NCBI GenBank assembly: GCA_905250025.1
Contig: CAJNOJ010000345.1
Coordinates: 1 to 64,000 of the forward strand
Direction: 5' to 3'
DNA: 64,000 nucleotides
Origin: Adineta ricciae
Lineage: Eukaryota; Rotifera; Eurotatoria; Adinetida; Adinetidae
Both the position numbers and the translations under genes were made by a program. The notes under the pieces were generated by a model. The model was not told the DNA's origin. It saw nothing but the letters and a program-made list of their open reading frames with translations, and searched no databases. How positions within the stretch are numbered: position 1 is the first letter of the stretch; the number at the start of each line of letters is the position of its first letter. Below are positions 11,101 to 20,291 of this stretch, piece by piece.

Positions 11101-11973
11101 ATTTGTACTTGCATTGATATCTTTATATCCACTCCAATCAGATCCAGCGTAATCGAACATGTTCATTTGTGTGTAAATCCCTTCTTGTAATTGACAAATC
11201 GTGAAATTTTCACAATAACAACCGAAGAATTTGCCTTGCACACGTTCTTGGTAATACCGACTATTCTCCATTCCCACATATGGATAACTATTGTTGTCAA
11301 ATTGGAGTGTAGATAGCATTTCAGCACCGGAGAATAGTGCATTTGAAATAACAAGATTTCGAATGAATTTTAACAAAGTTTGAAATATGGAAAATGTTGT
11401 CATTTGAAACGAATCAATAAATGAACTTGTCTGAGCATCAAAAATAGTTTGTGTTATCAATTGATTACTTAGAAATTGATTCACATAGAATTTTTCCAGA
11501 TTATCACCGATTGTCAATCGAGCTTGTTCACATAAAGCTCGGAGAATTTGAAATTTCGATGCTGCACTATGACGGAAATCCAACTGGAAGTAATAACTTG
11601 TGTTTTCATAAAACAAATAGTCAATCCACTTCTGACTAACAAAGTCGGATAGACAGATTTCATCGAATACAGGTTGGATATTCATAAATTGTCGATAAGG
11701 AATCGAGATTTGTTTGCACAGACATTGTAATTTATTTTCGTATTTATTTGTCAGTCGTTCAAATTGTTCCTGTGTTGGTTTTGCGATTGTTATCGTATTT
11801 GTTTGAGAAATTAAACACATGTATAATGTAAATAGAACGACGATAGTGAGAAGAAGAACAATGTAGATTCTTGTTGAGAGAATTTCATTCCGTTTTACAT
11901 GAGCATCGTTCGTTTTCGAATCGAATAGATTCAGATCGATGAAATATCGACGAATCGTTTCATAGTGTTCCAT
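8173..11973 (-). CDS. three-unit tandem membrane protein, two helices per unit (channel-like topology)
   Basis: A single exon of 1266 aa from ATG 11973; upstream in-frame codons lack an ATG. Three homologous units of ~400 aa follow one another. Each has a basic cytosolic stretch, a first helix (for example TRIYIVLLLTIVVLFTLY), a ~300-residue cysteine-rich extracellular part, and a second helix near (L/F)(Y/F)(G/D)G. Each ectodomain opens with a shared C.C..I..(Y)..F....P....(I/V)C.S.F motif and later has C.C...KC. Basic residues follow each second helix (HLRKKK, RRKRHQR), so both termini and linkers should be cytosolic. This resembles the subunit topology of trimeric DEG/ENaC or P2X channels, but I cannot show homology. 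The AATAAA signal (8172-8177, minus) overlaps the stop codon. Confidence 0.65.
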   Translation of the reverse strand: MEHYETIRRYFIDLNLFDSKTNDAHVKRNEILSTRIYIVLLLTIVVLFTLYMCLISQTNTITIAKPTQEQFERLTNKYENKLQCLCKQISIPYRQFMNIQPVFDEICLSDFVSQKWIDYLFYENTSYYFQLDFRHSAASKFQILRALCEQARLTIGDNLEKFYVNQFLSNQLITQTIFDAQTSSFIDSFQMTTFSIFQTLLKFIRNLVISNALFSGAEMLSTLQFDNNSYPYVGMENSRYYQERVQGKFFGCYCENFTICQLQEGIYTQMNMFDYAGSDWSGYKDINASTNMINATFLVRGMFSSCKHMESLMQSTSECLSDQLCLNQIGSYINHSSVSISSFPKLNSSNPARYLTIETLANNLFVGNWILNKSYSAYFASCQPSTCQYTDAQKYSFIYILTSVITLYGGVRGLLAYFIPIIITHLRKKKIQSPPSTAVPPHPQSTMTWVSSVFQHISQLNIFNSYSSDEHEQKNEIISSKIYLIALGACLLGFAIALSQGNQSRTVYIYNPTRFQFEQLNNRSTINLQCPCAKITIKYSKFLHFNPTYHQICNSIFVSNLWYNSYDIWDVSIPCVTPSFSDLASFYFSFLSTLCQSAHDIIYSGLAQIDSMNYVTSEAILENQFNNEMEAFIKLFEQRLQTSFRGQLALMQGVIFTNQIISSKATNVYYNHTKLINNTITVDSYLTTHENCTCGTNPKCYTDLAVCSSNRMNYIKGMYVGCFVVDSVLISTTECFFDETCIELMKSSMKNSSELYQQMYTLNSSAVSEYQINDLIGTLVGNLFIEQWNEVYSYNAYYNECQPIYCSYTVQQTSSVIYILTRLIGLYGGLTFLLGYLVPNIVTVIRRKRHQRAGVSIWNRFGIYYQTTKTKLIELNWFESNTNDEENLRKEIITTRVYLIVFTLVLLTLVFYSSLIDKTINVKVSLSSLSQYQQVQMKYPNTFNCPCNEISVPYKDFLVVSPIYHEVCSSDFIQQSWIEYLYNEQTITDQNYRAVAAAQFQVLSYLCIIADGTIQESLAQFYSTKFITNDFIPFSLFQIQTDSIVDIFQKTLSQTFNRPFEMTQDLLQGNSLMSVFQTNWKFTVLKTSSWSPIYTNPMFYNQICNCGTSSKCTQPVFINNTLVDGLYIGCYPVETMLQSSLQCFYNQTCLQMILSYFGELPKNMTLRVLSVSSQYGIDETIQEMVDRLFVNQWIINQSYENYFLKCQPTYCTYSYTEYFNIFYTITTILGLFDGVTVLLRLIVPLVIYFIFRIFYKTKISNCPLTQ

Positions 11974-12006
11974 TCGGGAGAGAGTTATTCGCGAGACCAG
12001 ATGCAA

Positions 12007-12765
12007 AACAACTTATGACAATTGTGAGAGAAAGGAAAACTAAATGAGTTTTCTCTTTTTAATTATTTAGATTGTTTCTCGGCAAAAGCATGTGACTACA
12101 TAACGGAGATGAAATGTAAGGCTTGAAATAGAAGTCGACTGTAACATAGAAATATGTAAACATGACGAGAATAGGAAACTTATTTGATCGCGGAGATGTT
12201 TGTTCAGATACATTTTCAGGTTGAATGTACTTCGTACACATCGGTAAGTGATAAGGACAGAGAACAGTTCAAAATTGTCTTATCTATATGCAAGATTACC
12301 TTTCTTATTTCGGAATACCTTTACGTGAAAGGATGTCGCTGAAAATTTGAATTGCGTTTTTGCCAACGACTGCTGCTTTAATGGAAAGAAGTCCATACTG
12401 TCAATTGAGAAGTAAGAAGGAGGAAAAATGAATGGTAAACTGTCTCACTGACTGTACTGTTGAGTTTTTCTTCAACGATTGGACAAGATGTCTCTATTGA
12501 ATTATTATATGTATTACAGTGAGAACGCGGTGGTTATTCAGCAAACCATTCAGAATAATTGATGTGAACTCTTAGATACTAATTCTGCGCCTTTGCATCT
12601 ACTTAGTCTTCTGCTCTTCGTCGTCTTCTTGATAAAACTCGTCATCTAAAACATGTGACTCTAAGTGTAAATATTTATTATACACGTTCGATAGATAACT
12701 TAGGTAAACTTGAATGACTAACGATAAGTAAGAAGTAAATAAAACTTACTCAGAGACATTATTCC
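12007..12765. other. intergenic between divergent genes
   Basis: Holds the 5' flanks of the three-unit membrane protein (-) and the cysteine-rich protein (+). No convincing coding or RNA gene. Confidence 0.4.
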
Positions 12766-12770
12766 TTACA

Positions 12771-12778
12771 TATAAATA
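12771..12778 (+). promoter_or_regulatory. TATA box of the cysteine-rich surface protein
   Basis: TATAAATA lies 56 bases ahead of ATG 12834, leaving a short leader. Confidence 0.5.
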
Positions 12779-12833
12779 AACTCGATAACATTTATTTGTT
12801 ATATTCTTCCGAACGACACACCTGCATCTTAAT

Positions 12834-13727
12834 ATGTTGCACCGAGGAAGAATTTCGTTTGCACTACTCACACTTGCCTTCGCTACGAGCATTATTGATA
12901 CTAAGAATGCTCTACGACGTACATCAATGATCGATACAAAATACCATCAGACTAAGAGCGTCGAGATGATACGATGTCTCGTTAACTGCGATGCTGATTT
13001 CTCCTTTAACGACTCAGTGATAATACCAGCGAGTTGCCGAACTTATTCGAACGCCGGACGATGTGGAGTGTCATTTGAAATGGATTACGTGAGAAAGACA
13101 GGCTCCATCTCATTTGCTGCGGATAATGCAACAGATATCGTGTTTGAGACTGGTCTTCTAGTAGATGCTCGATTCTCTTTTGAACCGAATGTCGAAAGAA
13201 AAGCACTATGGTCTTATGAATGTGCGACAGACAATGATTGTGCTACCAAGTATTTTCAGAAACATATTTCGCACTATATCGGGCTGACAGAGCAACTCGA
13301 GACTTTGCAGAATCTGATGTCGTCATTACTCTATAATGACAGCAATTTACCAACTGTTCATCAGTGTTATCGTGATCGGGACACCTTTGAAGATTGTCAA
13401 AGTGGCATTTGCACATACTCTTGGGTGGGTGGTGACAATTCAACGACGAACTATGCGTGTGAACCGGCAAAAGTCCCTGTCAATGTTTATTATCAAATTT
13501 TTCGAACAGATCCAACCATTCCAGCGTCTCCAATGTTGGACGAAGTTCGTTATGTATGTAATACCAACAAATGTAACTCTTTCGAGTACGGTGTGGGAAT
13601 CAGATTAGCCATTGCGACAAAGTGGGGTGGGATTTTGGACACGAATTCTACAGCAACGAACTTGATTACTGGGCCTCGATATGCGTTACTAAGTGTTTCT
13701 GTCATTCTGATGAAATTTCTTTGCTAA
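12834..13727 (+). CDS. secreted cysteine-rich protein, probably GPI-anchored
   Basis: A single exon of 297 aa. It has an N-terminal hydrophobic signal (RISFALLTLAFATSII), about 16 cysteines, several N-glycosylation sites, and a C-terminal hydrophobic tail (YALLSVSVILMKFLC) with no cytosolic residues after it, as in GPI-anchored precursors. The last paired cysteines read VCNTNKCNSF, the C....CN ending typical of Ly6/uPAR-type domains. The rest of the cysteine spacing is not clearly Ly6, so the family is only suggested. Likely an outer-surface protein of unknown function. Confidence 0.6.
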   Translation: MLHRGRISFALLTLAFATSIIDTKNALRRTSMIDTKYHQTKSVEMIRCLVNCDADFSFNDSVIIPASCRTYSNAGRCGVSFEMDYVRKTGSISFAADNATDIVFETGLLVDARFSFEPNVERKALWSYECATDNDCATKYFQKHISHYIGLTEQLETLQNLMSSLLYNDSNLPTVHQCYRDRDTFEDCQSGICTYSWVGGDNSTTNYACEPAKVPVNVYYQIFRTDPTIPASPMLDEVRYVCNTNKCNSFEYGVGIRLAIATKWGGILDTNSTATNLITGPRYALLSVSVILMKFLC

Positions 13728-14887
13728 AAAAGTGGTTGATTTCTAAACTAGTTCTGAATATTTAGAAAAGCTTCATTAATTGTGTGCGCCTACATAAAGG
13801 CGAAAGAACAAAGTAATTAGATAATAAAATGATTATATTACTTGTATGATTTATCCAGTTCTTGTTCATGAAGGATCGATGAATATAGGGGTGGGTGAGG
13901 GTGTTCGTCTCTTCATTTTGAAATTGAACATACCTAACAGAGATAAAAGTTCATACACTAGTAGCAGGTTCAAATCAGCCACGCTCACGCGACTAACCTT
14001 TGATATGAATATATTATCAATCGATCGGTATTGTCGGATTAGATTGTAATCAATTACACGTGTAATTTGAAAGTCGATTGATTGAATCCGCTTGAATCCA
14101 GATTATATTCTAATAGATCTGCGTGATGAAATACTGACAAAAATCAAGCAAACAGAATTATGTTTCTTTTGGCAAACGTCATCGATCGACAGAGTAGAGT
14201 AAACGCAAGATGTTATTAAGTCGTAGAATGATTGACACGGTAATTATCGTGCCAGAAAGAGCGAAAGTATAAAAACTATTGAGATTAAAAATGTTTGTGG
14301 CAGCATATTTCTTTCTGTCTTTCGTTAAGAGGAGAGTGCATATAAAATGTGTTAATATGCTCGTTCGTTTGTTTTTTTAAATTAAAGTTTGATCAGGAGC
14401 GATAGGCGTGAATGCTGTTTATAAATAACAAGGGATACTCTTCCAGCAATAAAATTTGATCGAAAGTAATTCAGGTTGATAAACGTAAAGCATTGCTCTA
14501 CTTTGTTTTCTTATACATTCTGCGAGAACTGTAAAATTACGCATGCGCTTGACTTTCTCCTGTTTATGGTATTTATAGACAACATACTAAGTATGTGAAG
14601 AACTATCATAAACGAATAATCTAATCCTTTTACCAGACAGTCAATAACAATACCGTTGGATTACTTGTAGTATAACACGATAGAAGAATAATCGATAATG
14701 TGCGTATGACATCACTACCTATGTAAATCATTATTGACATATCGATCGGATTGATATTTTAAAGACACACAGAAGTGCGTGTAATCCGAATAGAAAGGCA
14801 TGCAGAATCATGATATGAATCTGTTGATCATATTGTCACCGAAACGTTTTTTTACTTTCCCTTTTAATCATCTCTTCCCATATAGCA
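13728..14887. other. intergenic; left end of the duplicated block at ~14123
   Basis: No gene seen. From about 14123 (GTGATGAAATACTGACAAAA) the sequence matches the region starting at 36226; before that the two flanks are unrelated. A 67-bp indel relative to copy 2 lies at 14388-14461. Confidence 0.6.
14388..14461 (+). repeat. 67-bp indel bounded by TTTGATC direct repeats
   Basis: TTTGATC occurs at 14388-14394 and 14455-14461. Copy 2 has one TTTGATC and none of the sequence between. Either a deletion by repeat-mediated slippage in copy 2 or a small insertion with a 7-bp target duplication in copy 1. Confidence 0.7.
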
Positions 14888-14895
14888 TATAAATA
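14888..14895 (+). promoter_or_regulatory. TATA box of monooxygenase copy 1
   Basis: TATAAATA lies 62 bases ahead of ATG 14950 and 80 ahead of ATG 14968. Confidence 0.5.
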
Positions 14896-14967
14896 TAAGG
14901 CGAATGTGCTTATTTCACATGATTTATTAAAAACGTCGACGTTATTGAGATGACTGTAGATACTCAC

Positions 14968-17370
14968 ATGACGGAATCTGATACGTCTCCATTGACAGTG
15001 ATTGTCTCCGGCGGTGGGCCAGTTGGTTTAACATTCTCGTTGAACCTTGTTATGATGATGGGTAAACGAGTAAAAATTATCATATATGAAGGACGTTGGT
15101 TTGTTGACGAAAATAGTATAATTCGATGGCAAGGCGAAGAACAGGGCAAAATGCGTCGCGATCAAGTTGTCACACTACAAGATCATGTTATCGAACAAAT
15201 GCCTGTTTATGTTCAAAAAGGTCTTTTTCAGAATATTGATGAAAGAGTCTGGCCAACGTCAAGAAACATCCCGATACGAGAAGTTGAAGATCGATTATTC
15301 GATTTGATTCAACCATTTGTACAAGCTGGTCAGGTAGAATTGATTCCTGAATCATTACATGAACAAACCGAACGTCTTGTAAAAGGTGATTTCGATCTTC
15401 TCATCGGTACCGATGGTTCGAATTCATTTGTACGTCGTTATTGTAACATACCGATGGTGAGTGAAGGAGTCGAATATGCCTGTGGTGTTGCATATAATAT
15501 TCCAACGAACGTACCCTCCTCCGAAGAACCATTACACCAAGCATTGAATTGTATTCTAACTGTAGCTCAAACACGCTATCTCGTTAATTCATCGTCAAGT
15601 CGTCGTGGTTATTTGAATATTCGTTTGATCAAGAGTGAATACGATGAATTACGTGAATATTTACAGGAATTTCAAAATGAAAATAAATTGATAGACTTAT
15701 CGGATGTCAACCAATGTCCAAACAGTTCGATTGTTTGGAGTATTATTCGTCAAGGCTTGGAATTCTTCAAAATCCATTCGAAATATGTTGTTCGCGTTGC
15801 ACCCATCGAAATTAACGTTCGACATGCAGCGATTGTCGTTCGAGAACTTCGCTTCGAGCTCAAAGAAGACGTTCACGAAGAAACGAAAAAGTATAAAACA
15901 GTCTTAGCCTGTTTAGCAGGTGACGCAGCTCTGAATGTTCATTTCTGGCCTGGTCGCGGTATGAACAGCGGCATGAAAGCAGCTATGGCACTTGCACGAA
16001 ATATTCTTCGATGCTGTCCGAATGAAACGGTTGATATCCGTCGACCGTTGCGTTTTCTTGATTTTCTTGATTACGAAGGCTTCATGGCTCGTCTTCGTGC
16101 ACGAGAACAACAAGGACGATCTTTGCGTGTTCTTATCGATCCAATTGATCAAAGTGTGGTCGAGTCCTATTCGTACGTTGCGATGAACCATTGTCATATT
16201 CGATATAGAAAACGGTTAATCGAAAAATTACAAGATATGCGGCAACGTCTGACAGAAAGACCGGATTGGCCTCATACGAATCGGCCGATTACCGATGAAG
16301 AATTAGGATATGCACCGAATCGAATAAATCCAAATGCGATCGCTCAACTTTCCTTAGCTAATCCATGGCCAACCAGAGAAATGAGTGGAGCCGATGTTCT
16401 TGTCGAAGGGACATACCCATTCGAACAACAAAACTTTCTCGCTGTGCCACGCATGAACCATAAATCGTTGGCTCCTAAGCCGAGTGTTTTGTTTCGTCAA
16501 CGATTTGTTTCGTTATGGATTGTAAGCGAATCCAACGATGATATCATAAAAAATTTACCGAAAGTAACTTCGACTGATATTCGAGTTGTTCGCACGATCG
16601 ATGCTGCAAAGAAATGGTTGGTCAAAAATCGAGAATCACTGCACGAACGAGGCAATCTTTTCAAAGTCGTTATTATCTGGTCCGAAATGAATCAGTTGAT
16701 AGCGATAGATTTCATAACAACCATTCGAACTCAAGAAGCACATACTCCAATACTGGTTTTTACGAATAAGCGTGATGAAATTCAGTCAGCATTGGAATTT
16801 CCGAATGTTACTGCAACGGATACACTTTTTGATCTCTATGAATTCGTTGGGATTAATCAAGAAGCGCAATGGAATGCCGGTTGTCGTGCTTCCCATGTAG
16901 AACTTCATTCGACATCGATGAACTCTCCTGTTGTATTTAGAAAGAATAATCCAATATCCTATTCGAAGCAATCGAAAGGAAATATACTTTTCCTATGGAT
17001 CGGCACGGACGATCATCACCCAACAACAGTAGAACAGTTACTTCTTATGTATCCCCAGCTAGAAATCCAGTTTACGGAAACTTTTAACGAAACAAGAACG
17101 TATCTAAATCAAAATATCGAAGAAATCAAACAACGACAAAGAGTTTTGGTTATTTGTTCCGGTCAGTTTTCTAAAGAACCGAAAAATATCATGGATGTCA
17201 TGAGACTCTTCTGCACAGTCAACTTCAAGGTTTCCCTTGTTGTTGACACACAAGATCGAGCGCAACTCAAACAAAAACTACCATCGAATATTCCGAAATA
17301 TGTTCAGATTTTCGATGAACAAGAACATATGCTGTTATTTATTACTAATGAACTAAGCAACTCTTTTTGA
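14968..17370 (+). CDS. FAD-dependent monooxygenase with extra C-terminal region (copy 1)
   Basis: A single exon of 800 aa from ATG 14968, the first start conserved in both copies; an ATG at 14950 is in frame but reads ATA in copy 2. Residues 10-35 form the dinucleotide fold (VIVSGGGPVGL, then acidic end IIYEGRW). GTDGSN near 148 is the DG motif and LAGDAALNV...GRGMNSG near 316-332 the GD motif of class A flavin hydroxylases (UbiH/MICAL-like). It should use NAD(P)H and O2 to hydroxylate an unknown substrate. Residues ~500-800 are additional and resemble two alternating alpha/beta segments, perhaps degenerate receiver-like folds (LWIVSES, VVIIWSE, ILVFTNK, then LFLWIGTDD, VLVICSG). No signal peptide. 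Confidence 0.75.
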   Translation: MTESDTSPLTVIVSGGGPVGLTFSLNLVMMMGKRVKIIIYEGRWFVDENSIIRWQGEEQGKMRRDQVVTLQDHVIEQMPVYVQKGLFQNIDERVWPTSRNIPIREVEDRLFDLIQPFVQAGQVELIPESLHEQTERLVKGDFDLLIGTDGSNSFVRRYCNIPMVSEGVEYACGVAYNIPTNVPSSEEPLHQALNCILTVAQTRYLVNSSSSRRGYLNIRLIKSEYDELREYLQEFQNENKLIDLSDVNQCPNSSIVWSIIRQGLEFFKIHSKYVVRVAPIEINVRHAAIVVRELRFELKEDVHEETKKYKTVLACLAGDAALNVHFWPGRGMNSGMKAAMALARNILRCCPNETVDIRRPLRFLDFLDYEGFMARLRAREQQGRSLRVLIDPIDQSVVESYSYVAMNHCHIRYRKRLIEKLQDMRQRLTERPDWPHTNRPITDEELGYAPNRINPNAIAQLSLANPWPTREMSGADVLVEGTYPFEQQNFLAVPRMNHKSLAPKPSVLFRQRFVSLWIVSESNDDIIKNLPKVTSTDIRVVRTIDAAKKWLVKNRESLHERGNLFKVVIIWSEMNQLIAIDFITTIRTQEAHTPILVFTNKRDEIQSALEFPNVTATDTLFDLYEFVGINQEAQWNAGCRASHVELHSTSMNSPVVFRKNNPISYSKQSKGNILFLWIGTDDHHPTTVEQLLLMYPQLEIQFTETFNETRTYLNQNIEEIKQRQRVLVICSGQFSKEPKNIMDVMRLFCTVNFKVSLVVDTQDRAQLKQKLPSNIPKYVQIFDEQEHMLLFITNELSNSF

Positions 17371-17424
17371 TTTATAAATTTTATTCAATCAGCGTTGGAT
17401 AACTAATGCATATTTTAACTTGTT

Positions 17425-17744
17425 TTATGAAAAATATCCGATCATTGTTTGATACAGATTCAGATAAGCAAGAATGTCGAATATGTACATAATCGTCAAC
17501 GGAATCGCACAGAGAAAAACCTGTAAAAATATTCAAACATAAGAAGAATATATCGGATTTCTACAAACACACATATGAGAGTAGTTGGTGAGATGTTAAA
17601 ACGTAAATAAAAAAGTATTGCTCGAGGTTACGCCAAATTGACGATTAAGATCATCATTTTGTAAGTTGCTTTGATTTGTTAATGTAATGAAATATTGATC
17701 AATCGTCGAAAGATACACGAAAGCCATCGACGTCACACCCGCTA
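17425..17744 (-). pseudogene. relic of a rhodopsin-like GPCR (copy 1)
   Basis: Two exon-like fragments remain. 17744-17632 follows a TTGACAG acceptor and reads a third-helix sequence with STIDQYF in the DRY position. 17520-17425 follows a TTTTACAG acceptor and reads a fifth-helix-like PLTIMYIFDILAY ending in TAA. The fourth helix and the N-terminal half are missing. Bdelloid genomes carry many class A receptors with IDQYF or IDRY and PL.IM..F..LAY segments, so a decayed receptor is the best reading. Confidence 0.5.
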
Positions 17745-18188
17745 CTGTCAATGTGAAAGATTATTTTCTGATTACTTTGAATTAACCTAAAAATCTCGAA
17801 AATAGGTCTATTTCTGGCGTTGTCTCCTTCAATTTTAATTAAAATCGGATTACTTATGTTGTTTTGAGAAATTGAATTATGATGGAGCTGAATTGCTCAG
17901 AGATACATTTTAAGAACTTTCGTGTACAAATGAAAACTATCGTCAAATGGATTCCAAATCTATGTGTATCATTCGAAATGTATTTTATGCATTGATACAT
18001 CATTCGTCTGATAAACGTCAAATTGGAGAATTATGTTCTAGAAATTTCTGATGTTCCGTTGCATTTCTTTGACCGTCTCGAGTTATTCTATCTTATTAAT
18101 AAATCGCACTAACAAGACTTTAATTAGGAAACTTTTTTTCTCGCATGTCAACTTGTCAGTCGGATTATTCTTCTTATACGACAAGGCA

Positions 18189-18194
18189 TATAAG
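18189..18194 (+). promoter_or_regulatory. TATA box of RTA1-like gene 1 (copy 1)
   Basis: TATAAG in a stretch that is conserved between the two copies, 59 bases ahead of ATG 18248. Confidence 0.4.
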
Positions 18195-18247
18195 TCTCCA
18201 AGCAGAATCAGCTTAGGTTCATTTCATTTTTTTTATGCCATGCAATA

Positions 18248-19066
18248 ATGGTGGAGCATCTCATGCATCGTTTACTCTTTCAATCGACGCCAAAGGAACT
18301 GACCAATGTCACCGAAATCGATGATTCGTTTCCGAGTTACATTTCATCACGATATGCCGCAGGAATCGTGGCTATTATTGTTTACATATCTTTAATCGCC
18401 TGGTTTATCCATGCATTATACTCGAAGTGTCATCCGAGGTATTTCGTTATGTTTATTTTATTATCGCACTTGATCACTTTTATCGAATTGATCTTACGTG
18501 CGACGTTGACGAACGAGTATATTCAGATATATCCTCAAATTACGAAGCTTCTCTCGATTCTCCCGCCTCGTTTTTTGCTGTTGAGTAACTATAGTTACTT
18601 AGCTGAATTGCGCAAGTCACATGTAGCATTTGCGCAATTCATTGTCTTAACCATTATTCTATTCACCGATATCTTTCTTCATGTAATCAATGAACTTTCC
18701 TCGCAATCAGATTATCTTCGTCAAGCATCAGCTGTCCTGGTTTTTTTTCTTTCTCTTCTCTTCTTTTTACTTTGGTATTGGCAATCTTCACATCTCTCGC
18801 GTTTTTACACCGTACCCTTATTACCAGTTTCAAGCATGTGTGTGTTAATCGAAGCAATCTATGTGCAAATGACACTCAAACCGTTTCTGCTCGATATTCT
18901 CGTACAGAATGAACTGTACTTCTATCTAGGTCATTCATTTCCACTCGTTGTCGCGCTTTGTACTTGGTCGATGTATCATCCGTGGAGAGTGTCACCGTTG
19001 TTGACGGATGATCGCTGTCTAAGTGACTTCGACGAAAGATTGAATCAACGTTCGGCCTCGATCTGA
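18248..19066 (+). CDS. seven-helix membrane protein, RTA1-like, first of three (copy 1)
   Basis: 272 aa, single exon, about seven hydrophobic helices. An N-terminal N-glycosylation site (NVT) precedes helix 1, so the N terminus is probably outside. Motifs shared with its two neighbours: SLIAWF in helix 1, F(I/V)EL(I/V)LRAT in helix 2, PRFLLL.NY in helix 3, YLRQAS, LP(L)..(V/I)SS.CV.IE, and E..FY.GH......AL.(T/S)WS.(Y/F)HPWR at the end. The pattern of helix-2 E..LR and a final E..FY...HP resembles the fungal RTA1 family (lipid-translocating exporter-like). That assignment is by eye. The second conserved loop (residues ~110-125) is shorter here than in genes 2 and 3. Confidence 0.65.
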   Translation: MVEHLMHRLLFQSTPKELTNVTEIDDSFPSYISSRYAAGIVAIIVYISLIAWFIHALYSKCHPRYFVMFILLSHLITFIELILRATLTNEYIQIYPQITKLLSILPPRFLLLSNYSYLAELRKSHVAFAQFIVLTIILFTDIFLHVINELSSQSDYLRQASAVLVFFLSLLFFLLWYWQSSHLSRFYTVPLLPVSSMCVLIEAIYVQMTLKPFLLDILVQNELYFYLGHSFPLVVALCTWSMYHPWRVSPLLTDDRCLSDFDERLNQRSASI

Positions 19067-19208
19067 ACGCTTTCCAATGAGGGTGTTTATTTACAGATAC
19101 TTCTCTTTATTCTCTTTTCTTATTCTTTCGAGAAGAAAAAGGAAATTTTTAATTAAAAGAAGTGAACCACTAAACATACGACGGTTTTACTGTTATCCTT
19201 TCAACATA

Positions 19209-20015
19209 ATGTCTTTTAACTCTACTCAAATAACTTCTTTATACATCCCATCCCGTTATGCAGCGAGTATATTCGCAACGATTCTTTACATCTCATTAAT
19301 CGCATGGTTTATTCAAACATTACACTTCAAATATCGACCGTATATTCTCAGTCTGTTCATATTTTTATCGCATTTGATAACTTTTGTCGAACTTGTTCTA
19401 CGCGCGACAGTAGACATCGACACAATGAACACGAAAATATACCGTGAAATAACATCAGCATTGTGTAGTTTATCTCCTCGATTGTTGCTCTTAGCAAATT
19501 ATCGTTGTCTAGTTGATCTACGAGGAAAGAAACCACGTGAAATGCTCGATCGACTTATGGATGTTGTCATTCCATTAAACGTGCTGAATATGGACAGTCT
19601 ACTATGCCTTGCTGACGATTTTTCATTTGCTGAAAAGCACCAGAAGTTAAGTATTTATTTTCGCCAAGCATCAAATGGATTTAGTTTCTTTCTTGCCTTG
19701 CTCTTCTATGTATTTTGGTACCTTGCAGTGTCACATGTTCGTCGTTTGTATGTTTTACCTTTAGTAACTGTATCGAGTATTTGCGTGTCGATTGAGATAG
19801 GTTATAGTTTTCTCATATCAATACCGCACGTTTTTTTATTTCTGACACAGGATGAGTTTTATTATTATGTGTGCCATGTTATTCCTATGTTTGTTGCACT
19901 TGTCACATGGTCAATATTTCATCCATGGAAGTTCCTACCGCCATCCGAAGCGAACGTTCCCCGCGATGCAAGTGGCAACGAGCTGCTCGCGCCACCACCA
20001 CCGTCTTTTTATTGA
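19209..20015 (+). CDS. seven-helix membrane protein, RTA1-like, second of three (copy 1)
   Basis: 268 aa from ATG 19209 (MSFNSTQITS, with an N-glycosylation site), the start conserved in copy 2. An earlier ATG at 19077 adds a basic leader not kept in copy 2. It follows gene 1 by 142 bases on the same strand. Features: IPSRYAAS before helix 1, FVELVLRAT in helix 2, VDLRGKKPRE loop, RRLYVLPL and FHPWKFLPP near the end, and a cytosolic tail ending LLAPPPPSFY. The tail motif (N/K)ELL.(P/R)P recurs in gene 3. Confidence 0.65.
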   Translation: MSFNSTQITSLYIPSRYAASIFATILYISLIAWFIQTLHFKYRPYILSLFIFLSHLITFVELVLRATVDIDTMNTKIYREITSALCSLSPRLLLLANYRCLVDLRGKKPREMLDRLMDVVIPLNVLNMDSLLCLADDFSFAEKHQKLSIYFRQASNGFSFFLALLFYVFWYLAVSHVRRLYVLPLVTVSSICVSIEIGYSFLISIPHVFLFLTQDEFYYYVCHVIPMFVALVTWSIFHPWKFLPPSEANVPRDASGNELLAPPPPSFY

Positions 20016-20291
20016 CAACGAACTTTTTCTCTTCGTGAGAAAAGAAAAGAAAAAGCTTGCCGATACGCATTCATCAAGTACATTAAGAAGTACACACGTT
20101 ACGCATGTAATTATTTAATTGGATGGTTCATCGTTCTCTTTTCGTACGTACTAAAAGCGTGCAGTACATTTGTCCTTTCTTTGCGTATACTTAAAGTATG
20201 TGACAAAAAAAAAACGTTCGTTTTCAGTTATTACTTATACTCAATACTTTTTTTCACGGCTTATTCGTTCGTGAAAACATTCGTTGACGGG

